From assembly GCA_043228905.1 (NCBI GenBank), contig JBHGNT010000001.1, positions 18,848,001-18,912,000 of the forward strand: a DNA stretch of 64,000 bases, read 5' to 3'. The translations under genes and the position numbers were made by a program. Below are positions 42,589 through 51,217 of this stretch, piece by piece. This DNA comes from Azolla caroliniana (taxonomy: Eukaryota; Polypodiophyta). The notes under the pieces are model-generated. The model did no database searches, was not told the origin of the DNA, and worked only from the letters and a program-made list of their open reading frames with translations. How positions within the stretch are numbered: position 1 is the stretch's first letter; each line of letters opens with the position of its first letter.

Positions 42589-42949
42589 TTCTGTGTCGAG
42601 GTCGGACTGCGGTGGCGAGGATGGATGGTGATGAGAGCGGGGTTGAGAAAGAGAGAGTTCAGAAGGCGGGTGTTCTCTTCTGATAATCTTGCAGCGTTTC
42701 GGTGCTTCTGTGCTCCTGGGTTCGCGAAAATAGAGGGTCTCTACGCGCAATAGTTTTTGTCTGTGCATCCTGGCGCCTTTTTCGAGTTTGTGCATGTTGC
42801 GTACTTAAAATAGCATTATGTCTTGTGGTGGCGCTTTAAATGCCCACTACGTACCTTTTCGCTCCACGCTCTTTCATCCATTCATTCCTTGCTTTTGCAT
42901 GATTGTTTTTTTTTTTTTTTTTTCAGTTATTATAATTATTAGTGTGACG
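42589..42949 (-). other. S spacer between integrase and extra ORF
   Basis: Non-coding apart from a possible N-terminal extension of the extra ORF to 42795. Contains a T homopolymer of about 19 (plus strand, 42905-42923). Nothing else seen. Confidence 0.6.
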
Positions 42950-43758
42950 TCACATGTCCGTTGGTCCTCCCGGACCCTTACCGGCCACATTCTCTCCGGT
43001 TACCGGCTTGCCGTCTCTGCCGTCTTCGTGGTTGCCGTCGGTCCTTTGCTCAAACGTGTTCTTAGGCATCGGTCCTCTATATGCCTTTAACCGGAATCCA
43101 TTCACCCATTTGCCCAGCACTTCGCCGGCAAGTGTCCCCAACTGGTAGGACCCATTATACTCCCGTGTTAGCCAATATGGTCCGGTCCATCTAAACCTTA
43201 GTTTACCCGGCATCTTGCCCATCCGGGTTTGGAATACTAGCACTGGTTTGCCAATTGCGAACATTTTTTCGTTACTTTTCCTGTGCCGGTCGACGAATGC
43301 TTTCCGTCGCCGTTGCTCTAATTCTAAATGTAGGATGTTGGCCAACCGTTGTTCCTCCAGCTCACACAGCGCTGTCAACCTTATTGTTTCCGACTCCTTC
43401 TCGTTCAGCCGTTCTCGTAGCTGAATCCGTAAGCTAGGTACTTGAAATTCTACCGGCATGACCGCCTCGAGTCCGAACGCCAACCGGAACGGTGTTGTTC
43501 GGATGCTCGTTTTGTATGCCGTCCGGTATGCCGAAAGCGCGCTATGTAGCTTTGTGTCCCAATCTGTCCGGTTCTCGTTGACGATCTTCCGAAGGATGTT
43601 CTGGAGCGTCTTGTTTGTTGATTCCGCTAATCCGTTCGCTTGTGGATAGTAGGGTGTGCTTCGTTTGTGGACCACGGCATAGAAGGTCGTTAGGCTTTCC
43701 ACCACTTGTCCGAGAAAGTGCCCCCCTTGGTCACTTATCAATTCAATGGGGCATCCGT
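42950..43758 (-). pseudogene. S integrase, catalytic core end and C-terminus
   Basis: On the minus strand from the T junction: CPIELISDQGGHFL (second catalytic Asp), FYAVVHKRSTPYYPQANGLAESTNKTL (catalytic Glu), AYRTAYKTSIRTTPFRLAFGLEAVMPVEFQVPS cut at Tat-typical residues, then RRKAFVDRH, GPYWLTREYNGSY and NGFRLKAYRGPMPKN. It joins 51218 (YIWCRYG) when T is removed. The last about 30 residues are Gly-rich. Stop at 42950. This part is undamaged. Confidence 0.9.
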
Positions 43759-43820
43759 TGTCGTGAAGAATGTGCTTCACGATATAAAAATGAGCTTAAA
43801 TGTTGTATTTAATAATATTT

Positions 43821-43885
43821 GAGAGACTTGAACCCACATCCTTATATACGATGTACAATGTACATACCACTAGGCTAGGCTATTT
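43821..43885 (-). other. tRNA-like module a in T LTR (copy at 50349-50413)
   Basis: Minus strand: box A TAGCCTAGTGG (exact match to TRGYNNARNNG), 33-nt spacer, box B GTTCAAGTC (exact match to GWTCRANNC). Confidence 0.65.
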
Positions 43886-43952
43886 ATTTGTAAAAGTGTA
43901 TAATAAATGTGCTTCATGATATAAGAATGAAGCTATATATTGTATTAAGTAA

Positions 43953-44020
43953 AATTGAGGGACTTGAACCCTCAACCTTGTATATCAAGCACAAACCATA
44001 CACCACTAAGCTAGGTTATT
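43953..44020 (-). other. tRNA-like module b in T LTR (copy at 50481-50548)
   Basis: Minus strand: box A TAGCTTAGTGG (exact), box B GTTCAAGTC (exact) inside a perfect T-arm (GAGGG / CCCTC) and an anticodon-arm-like CTTG..CAAG. The acceptor stem is not maintained. Confidence 0.7.
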
Positions 44021-44264
44021 TGTTTTAAGGTTATATCCATCATTATACTTATCCCAATAAATGGGAGCTCAAATGAGCATGATGGCTATCATGCATCACA
44101 TGCAATGCATGTGCGCCAAATGGCGATCATGCATCAGATGTAACTCATGCATTACATGCATGACATTACCATATGCATGGAAATACTTATAAAAAGAGAG
44201 GAACGGAAAACAAAAGGGAATCAAGGAATCAAGAGAGAGTAAAAAAATAATACAATCAATTGAA

Positions 44265-44336
44265 GAAGACTAGCTCATTGGGTGGAGAACCTCTCGTTTC
44301 GAAGTTGAGGTCGAGGGTTCAAATCAAGGGTCGGTA
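44265..44336 (+). other. tRNA-like module c in T LTR (copy at 50793-50864)
   Basis: Plus strand: box A TAGCTCATTGG (44271-44281, one mismatch), box B GTTCAAATC (44317-44325, exact), and between them CCTC..GAGG around TTTCGAA, like an anticodon arm. It lies downstream of the TATA box, so it is in the element transcript. Confidence 0.65.
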
Positions 44337-44493
44337 TTGAAAAGATTCATCTTGCGATCAAGGATTGTAAAGTTGGTAAAATATTATATTTTTAATATAC
44401 ATCATGTTTATATCATATACTCTTGTTCTTTGAATCATACTTTGTCTCAATCTTCTTTCTTGAATCATACATTGTCTCTATCTTTTATCTATG

Positions 44494-44550
<57 letters not shown>

Positions 44551-44724
44551 TACTTGTAACTCTTCATCTTACTATCCTTAACCATTCTATCATCACCATA
44601 CAAGCCTTATTAAACTTAAGTTTCTTCAACTCCCCTTAACCTTAGTCCCCACGACTTCGCCGCACGAACCACAACTACCCCGACACATTTGGTGAACCCG
44701 ACGTGAAGGCGGCGACGAGGAGAA

Positions 44725-46839
44725 ATGGAGGAGCAAATGAGGCTTATGTGTACGATGATGGAACGAGTGATGCGGGAACAAGGGATGATGGCAAGCATCG
44801 ACAAAGCCGTCGACAATATTCTCGCACGAGTAGGAATCTTCGAAGGTATAAATTTAACAAGATTTCTGAAGATTTATAATGAAGAAATGCTTAAACGCGG
44901 TGTCGACGAAGCTACAAAAATTAATAGCTTTAGTCGAGTCGCTGCGATTGGGCTACAAGAGAAGATCCAAGAGCTCCAAAGGGAGAATCATACATGGACA
45001 ACATTCGAAAGGGCATTACTCAATGAATACAACCTCAACGATATGTCAAGGATGACAAGGCGAGCTTTCATGGATTGGGTAGAGTCTAATAAACATTTAA
45101 GTGTTTTGGAAGTATTAAAAGAGTTTTCTGAAAGATTTGAGCAACTAAATGTTAGAGATAGAAATATAATAGTGCCAGATAAAGTAATATTGTTTCTACA
45201 AGCTACTAATATTAAAGACAGGAAGGACTTGGGAATGCTTTTAGAAGATCAGAATAGTCCAAGTGGACTTACCGAAGATTGGGAGGAGGTGAAAAGGGCG
45301 TGCGCCCATTTCTGCAAAAGAAAGTTATGGTTTATGGATTTGCCCGACAGAAATGAGGAAGAAACGGGGAACGAGTCGGGAGAAAAGAAAGTAGAAGAAT
45401 CAGTCTTACACGAATTAGTGAAAGGCATGAAAGACTTGTCGATCAAAGTGACGAAGCTAGAATCGGGACAAAGCTCGACTTCGTCAAGGCAAGGAGGTGG
45501 AATGGTCCGAAGGTGTATGTGGTGTGATAGTATCGACCACCAGAAGAAAGATTGTCAAGAGCATAGGGATGCTCTTAATCATAATAAAATCTACTATCAA
45601 GATGGCAAGATTCACTCAACTGAGACTCGACAACCACTTCAACTCAACTTCGGGCGAGGAGGAATGAAAAAGCTAATGGAAGATGCCGAGAGAGAAACGA
45701 CTCAAGCGATACAATCCGTGGCAACCTTAGGATTGCACGTAGAAGACTCATATGGTGGATCTGGCTTTTGGCAAGATGTGATGGATTATGCAAGAAAAGG
45801 GAAGGTTCGAGTGGATGAATTAAAAAGAGCGGGAGATGAAATACGAAACTTCACTGGATGGAATGATCCAGTAGACGCGCTATCAGCATTCGCCCAAGTG
45901 AATGCACAAGATGTGCTAGTGGAAGAGAAGCGGAAGAGAGCTGAGGAAGCTGATCCGACAAAGAGACATGAGACACGAGAACAAAAGAGAAGGGAGATGG
46001 AAAAGGGTGCTATTGAGCCGAAGGAAGCTGATAAAGTAAAAGGAAAGACAGGCCCATCTTTCAAGCTTGCCTCAGACATAGAAACAACGACGGATATAAA
46101 AAAGGTACTAGAAACAAGAATATTAAATAGTAAGGTAGAATTTACTTTAAGAGAAGTGTTGGGTATAGCAAAGAAAGAATTTCATGAAGTTATCATAGAT
46201 ATTATTAGAAGGAAGAGACAGGTGACGGAGGAAATTACGGGAGGGTGTGCAACAACACTCCAAGATTTGTATGGTGGCACCATCAATGCTGCAAGTGTAA
46301 AAAACCAGAATGATGTTGGCGTCCATGAAGGGGACAGGAGTCACTATACAAGGGACCATTGGGCTCGAGCAACAACGGAGGCACCTGCAAAAATTGGGGA
46401 GCAGCAAATTCCATGTATTGCTTTGATTGATCATGGATCAGAGATTAACATGATGTCATCGGAATTTTACACTCGAGGACGATGGCCGATCGACAAGAAT
46501 CATGGGTGGAAAATAAGAGCTGCCACAGAAACTACGGAGGATCTATTCGGAGCATGTCCTAGTGTGAAGGTAACAATTGGTGATGTCTCGGTGAATCAAA
46601 ATTTCTTTGTGCAGGATCGATCAACCTACCCCGTCATCCTTGGCTAGCCCTACATCACCGCAGTGAGGATGGAAACAAAGGTTATTGATGATGGTTCGGC
46701 TTTCGCGAGAATCAAGAGTCAAGATGGAAGAAAGACTGTCCAATTCTTAACCGTGAGGCCCAACCATGAAAGAAACAAAGAATGCTTGAGGGAACATCCA
46801 ATTCAAGAGATGGATGAAGAGTTTTCCCAGGATTTTTAG
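44725..46839 (+). CDS. T gag-protease (one in-frame TAG)
   Basis: ATG at 44725 (MEEQMRLMCTMMERVM), 22 nt after the PBS. Gag core GIFEGINLTRFLKIYNEEM, NHTWTTFERALLNEYNL, EFSERFEQLNVRDRN; zinc knuckle CMWCDSIDHQKKDC (about 45510-45552). Middle region TGWNDPVDALSAFAQ and TTDIKKVLETRILNSKVEF. Protease CIALIDHGSEINMMS (about 46415-46460) has Asp-His-Gly where most retroelements have Asp-Ser/Thr-Gly. TAG at 46645-46647 stands where G1/G2 have Glu (ILGEPYI); homology resumes behind it and runs to GAT TTT TAG at 46831-46839. Gag packages the RNA; protease matures the particle. Confidence 0.92.
46828..46839 (+). other. Candidate -1 frameshift site (T)
   Basis: CAG GAT TTT TAG. The -1 frame (GGA TTT TTA GAT AGG) stays open for over 200 nt before the first pol ATG (47043), with residues RAF..GCDSP conserved in G1 and G2. 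A single P-site slip of tRNA-Phe on U-UUU at the stop would suffice; the site is not a canonical X-XXY-YYZ heptamer. Confidence 0.6.
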
Positions 46840-49800
46840 ATAGGGCTTTTACAGGTAGGGGCTGTGATAGCCCGAGCATAAAAGAAAACCCCATAAATAA
46901 TAATGTAAATAAAGATATTCCTTGTACAATCTCATCTAATGGTGCTACTTTTATACTAAAAGTAAATAATAAAAAAATACAAAATGCTTTCGAGTACTTT
47001 AAGTGTTCTGGATTAATAGATGATGATGAAGAAATTCAGGATATGTTTGAAGAATTAAGTTTTGAAGATACAATAACTCATTTGGAAGCAATGGAAGAAG
47101 ACAACGAAATCCAAGTTCCTGTCCATTCAATCAAGATGTATGAGGTCATTGAAGAAGTTGCTCGAAAGGATCATGAAGCACATGTACTAACAAAATACAA
47201 GACAGTGGAGAAGAAGGTTCGTCCTATTGCCGCTCCACTTCCAGGGGATAGTGAAAAGGCAATCAAAGAAGCAGCCACAGAGCCAATGATCAGAGACCCA
47301 CGAAAGGTAGGACATGTGTTTACTCCGGAAACAATACAAGGGATGAAAATAGGAGGGGGTGACTTCCTATTACCCGCTGAAGAAAAGCAGTTCAGGGAGA
47401 TGTTAAAAAGGCATGGAAAGGCGTTTGCATTCCAACCGGAGGAAATAGGGTGTGTGGATCCAGAAATTGTGGAGCCCATGGTTATATTCACTATCCCTCA
47501 TATTCCATGGAACTTTAAGCCAATACCCATGCCTAGGGCTAGAATCCCTCAACTATTAGAACTTTTGAAAGAAAAGATAAGGATGGGTATCTTGGAACCA
47601 TCGAACGCTCCTTACTCGAGTCGATGGTTCACTGTGTTAAAGAAAGATGGGCGACTCCGATTTATCCAAGATATGCAACCCGTGAATAAGGTAACAATCC
47701 GAAACTCGGGAGTAGGGCCAATTGTGGATGAGTTTGCTGAGATGTTTGCAGGAAGAGCTATATATTCAATGGGAGACCTTTATTCTGGATATGATCAATT
47801 TCAACTTGCTATCAAAAGTCGAGATATAACTTCTATCAAGACACCTATAGGGTTAGTACGGATGTGCACCTTGCCGCAAGGAGCGACCAACTCAGTGGCG
47901 CATATGATGAATGGAATGAACAAGGTACTTCGTGATTTTATTCCTCATATTACAATGCCTTTTCTAGATGATGTTCCAATTAAGGGATGCAAGGAGGAAG
48001 AGAAGAACGAGGAATTGGACGAAAGTGGTTGCCGTCAATTCGTTGCTGATCATATCAAGGATTGTGAGAAGGTGCTATCAAGGATGGAAGAAGTGCATTT
48101 GACCTTATCAGGGGCGAAGTCAATATTTGGGGCAAAAGAGATATTAATAGTTGGTCATATGTGTGGCCCGTATGGGAGAAAGCCATCCCCAACCAAGGTC
48201 AATGCAATTCAAAATATGCAAGAGGAATGTACATCCATCTCAGAAGTACGAAGGTTTCTGGGGGTATGTGTTTTTTACTGTAAATGGATTCCGCATTATG
48301 CCCATTTATCTGAACCTTTATATAGACTCCTAAGAAAAGGAGAGACATTTGAATGGAGTGAAGAGCATTCAGAGGCAATGAAGAAATTGAAGTACTACTT
48401 GGCACAAGCTCCACCATTAAAGCAACCAGACTACACCCGGCCCATATATCTCACAGTAGACTCTAGTCCCATTGGAATTGGATGGGTGATAAGCCAACAA
48501 GATAGGGAAGAAAGGTATCCAGTCCGATTCGGGGCAAAGGTTCTTAGTGGTCGACAAAGAAAATATGCACAGGTGAAAAGAGAGCTATGGGGGATAGTAA
48601 CAGCTGTAAAGACAGACCGAGATTACTTAATTGGTGCTGAAGTAATAATAGAAACTGATTGTTTGCCTATTCTGGGTATCATAGCTAATTGTGATATTCC
48701 AGATCAAGCCATGTTAAGATGGTGTATCTATATTAGATCAATCAACCCTGAAGTTCGACATATCTCTGGGAATAGAAATGCAGTAGCAGATATGTTATCA
48801 AGAGCAAGGTATGAGGAAGAGGAGATTCCAGACTCGGACGATGAGGACAAAGAACAAACAGTCCTTACCACAAGCATTACTCGGGAAGGAGGAATGCAGT
48901 TTCTAGAAGAGGAGTATGAAGATGAATTCAAGGAAATAGGGAAATACCTACAAACCCCTAACAAGTACAAAGGTCGATCTGGAAAAGAGTTCGCACAGTT
49001 TCGCAAGAAAGCCCATAAGTTCTTCCTGTATGAAGGATATCTATGGCGACATCCGAAAACCAAGACTGGAAACCCGCAAAGAGTAATAGGTTCTGAAGGG
49101 CAAAGAAAGGAGATAATCAAAGAGCTGCATGACAAAGAATGGGCTGGTCATCGAGGAGTGTGGGCCACTTTCAGTAAGATTAAAGAACGATTTTGGTGGC
49201 CTCGATACTATGAGCAAATAAAAAAGTATGTGGAAACTTGTCCCACTTGTCAATATTATTCAAATGTAAAATTTTGTGATGAATTACACCCAACATACTC
49301 ACCGGGAGTGCATTACAAGTGGATGATAGATTTGGTAACAATGCCACTTGGAGTAGGACAAAAGAGATACTTAGTTCTTGCTAGAGAAGATCTAACAAAT
49401 CAAGTGGAAGGTCGTTCATTGAGAACAAAAGGGACATTAGGAGTATGTCAATTCATCTTGGAGGACATTGTTTGTAGATATGGATGTATCGGGAAGATAG
49501 TGGCAGATAGGGGAGAACTCAATTCTGCGGAAGCTCAAGATTTTTTCGACAAAATAGGAATTCGGCTTTCTTTGACAACGGCGTACAATCCAGAAGCTAA
49601 TGGAAAGGTAGAAAGGGGACATGGGCCAATAGTCAAAGCTTTGGCAAAGGCATGTAGAGGACGGGTTAGTGATTGGCCAAAAACCTTACCCTATGCACTA
49701 TGGGCTGATAGGACAACTCACAGCACTGTTACTGGATATATGCCTGCAGAATTAATCACAGGACAGAAGCCAATAATGCCAATTGAAGAAAAGATAACTA

Positions 49801-50294
49801 CATGGGTTGTGTTGCCTTGGGAATCAGAAATGAGTAGGGAAGATTTACTTGCGGTTCGAATACGACAACTTCAATCAAGGATAGAAGACATAGAAAAAGC
49901 AGCTACTAGATTGAAAGAGGCAAGAATCAAGAATAAGGACAGATTTGACAAGATGAAAAGAATACGACCAAGAAAGGTGCAAGAGGGAGATTGGGTATTA
50001 GTATATGATAATAGCCTAGATAATCAATACAGTACTATTCGGAAGTTTGCAAAAAGATGGTTTGGACCTTATGAAGTTAGGAAAATAACAGATAAAGCCA
50101 CATATTTCCTCAATGAATTAGATGGGACAGAAATTTGTATCCCAATTGCAGGAAAAAGGATTAAAATATTTAAAAGGAGGGAGTCATTAGAGCCTGAATT
50201 TTATGAAGAAGTAGAAGAACTAAAAGAATCGGAAGAAGTGTTGGATGAACTCTGCACAACCAATGTGCAAGTTCAGAGGGGGTGGGTGTCGTGA
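46836..50294 (+). CDS. T pol (RT, RNase H, integrase), intact
   Basis: About 1150 codons without a stop when read in the -1 frame from the gag stop; first ATG 47043. N-terminal LSFEDTITHLEAMEE, LTKYKTVEKKVRPIAAPLPG, IFTIPHIPWNFKPIP. RT: EPSNAPYSSRWFTV, FIQDMQPVNKVTIRNSG, LYSGYDQFQLAI, LPQGATNSVAHMMN, catalytic PFLDDVPIKG (about 47956; FLDD rather than YVDD). RNase H: YLTVDSSPIGIGWVIS, ELWGIVTAVKTDRD, IETDCLPILGI. Integrase zinc module WAGHRGVW.. CPTCQYYS; core MIDLVTMP, VADRGELN, ANGKVERGHG; GPYEV module near 50070; ends QVQRGWVS. It makes and integrates the cDNA. Confidence 0.95.
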   Translation, partial: LDRAFTGRGCDSPSIKENPINNNVNKDIPCTISSNGATFILKVNNKKIQNAFEYFKCSGLIDDDEEIQDMFEELSFEDTITHLEAMEEDNEIQVPVHSIKMYEVIEEVARKDHEAHVLTKYKTVEKKVRPIAAPLPGDSEKAIKEAATEPMIRDPRKVGHVFTPETIQGMKIGGGDFLLPAEEKQFREMLKRHGKAFAFQPEEIGCVDPEIVEPMVIFTIPHIPWNFKPIPMPRARIPQLLELLKEKIRMGILEPSNAPYSSRWFTVLKKDGRLRFIQDMQPVNKVTIRNSGVGPIVDEFAEMFAGRAIYSMGDLYSGYDQFQLAIKSRDITSIKTPIGLVRMCTLPQGATNSVAHMMNGMNKVLRDFIPHITMPFLDDVPIKGCKEEEKNEELDESGCRQFVADHIKDCEKVLSRMEEVHLTLSGAKSIFGAKEILIVGHMCGPYGRKPSPTKVNAIQNMQEECTSISEVRRFLGVCVFYCKWIPHYAHLSEPLYRLLRKGETFEWSEEHSEAMKKLKYYLAQAPPLKQPDYTRPIYLTVDSSPIGIGWVISQQDREERYPVRFGAKVLSGRQRKYAQVKRELWGIVTAVKTDRDYLIGAEVIIETDCLPILGIIANCDIPDQAMLRWCIYIRSINPEVRHISGNRNAVADMLSRARYEEEEIPDSDDEDKEQTVLTTSITREGGMQFLEEEYEDEFKEIGKYLQTPNKYKGRSGKEFAQFRKKAHKFFLYEGYLWRHPKTKTGNPQRVIGSEGQRKEIIKELHDKEWAGHRGVWATFSKIKERFWWPRYYEQIKKYVETCPTCQYYSNVKFCDELHPTYSPGVHYKWMIDLVTMPLGVGQKRYLVLAREDLTNQVEGRSLRTKGTLGVCQFILEDIVCRYGCIGKIVADRGELNSAEAQDFFDKIGIRLSLTTAYNPEANGKVERGHGPIVKALAKACRGRVSDWPKTLPYALWADRTTHSTVTGYMPAELITGQKPIMPIEEKITTWVVLPWESEMSREDLLAVRIRQLQSRIEDIEKAATRLKEARIKNKDRFDKMKRIRPRKVQEGDWVLVYDNSLDNQYSTIRKFAKRWFGPYEVRKITDKATYFLNELDGTEICIPIAGKRIKIFKRRESLEPEFYEEVEELKESEEVLDELCTTNVQVQRGWVS

Positions 50295-51025
50295 AGAATG
50301 TGCTTCACGATATAAAAATGAGCTTAAATGTTGTATTTAATAATATTTGAGAGACTTGAACCCACATCCTTATATACGATGTACAATGTACATACCACTA
50401 GGCTAGGCTATTTATTTGTAAAAGTGTATAATAAATGTGCTTCATGATATAAGAATGAAGCTATATATTGTATTAAGTAAAATTGAGGGACTTGAACCCT
50501 CAACCTTGTATATCAAGCATAAACCATACACCACTAAGCTAGGTTATTTGTTTTAAGGTTATATCCATCATTATACTTATCCCAATAAATGGGAGCTCAA
50601 ATGAGCATGATGGCTATCATGCATCACATGCAATGCATGTGCGCCAAATGGCGATCATGCATCAGATGTAACTCATGCATTACATGCATGACATTACCAT
50701 ATGCATGGAAATACTTATAAAAAGAGAGGAAAGGAAAACAAAAGGGAATCAAGGAATCAAGAGAGAGTAAAAAAATAATACAATCAATTGAAGAAGACTA
50801 GCTCATTGGGTGGAGAACCTCTCGTTTCGAAGTTGAGGTCGAGGGTTCAAATCAAGGGTCGGTATTGAAAAGATTCATCTTGCGATCAAGGATTGTAAAG
50901 TTGGTAAAATATTATATTTTTAATATACATCATGTTTATATCATATACTCTTGTTCTTTGAATCATACTTTGTCTCAATCTTCTTTCTTGAATCATACAT
51001 TGTCTCTATCTTTTATCTATGCTCG

Positions 51026-51077
<52 letters not shown>

Positions 51078-51213
51078 ATACTTGTAACTCTTCATCTTAC
51101 TATCCTTAACCATTCTATCATCACCATACAAGCCTTATTAAACTTAAGTTTCTTCAACTCCCCTTAACCTTAGTCCCCGCGACTTCGCCGCACGAACCAC
51201 AACTACCCCGACA
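50287..51213 (+). repeat. T 3' LTR (927 bp)
   Basis: Partner of 43759-44685 with all three tRNA-like modules. It overlaps the last codons of pol by 8 nt. Confidence 0.96.
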
Positions 51214-51217
51214 CCGT

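Larger units (their letters stand above)
43759..44685 (+). repeat. T 5' LTR (927 bp)
   Basis: TGTCGTGAAG to TACCCCGACA. The first 24 nt form a perfect hairpin (TCGTGAAG / CTTCACGA). TATA box TATAAAAA at 44188-44195; (CT)n(CA)n tract at about 44500-44549. It carries three tRNA-like modules. Confidence 0.96.
43759..51213 (+). mobile_element. T: G/T-group gypsy element inserted in S integrase; youngest in the window
   Basis: 7455 bp with LTRs at 43759-44685 and 50287-51213 (927 bp each, about five differences) and a 4-bp TSD CCGT (43755-43758; 51214-51217). PBS-like TGGTGAACCCGACG at 44690; polypurine AGAGGGGGTGGG before the 3' LTR. Pol is uninterrupted and gag-protease has one TAG. It is AT-rich, unlike its GC-rich relatives G1 and G2. 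Confidence 0.96.

Noticed and set aside
42903-42926. Polypyrimidine tract plus CAG resembling a 3' splice site
   Set aside because: It is on the plus strand, antisense to S, with no plus-strand gene nearby.
43953-44020. Functional tRNA genes in the T LTR
   Set aside because: Box A and B are good, but the acceptor stem and D-arm pairing are not maintained, so they are described as tRNA-like modules only.
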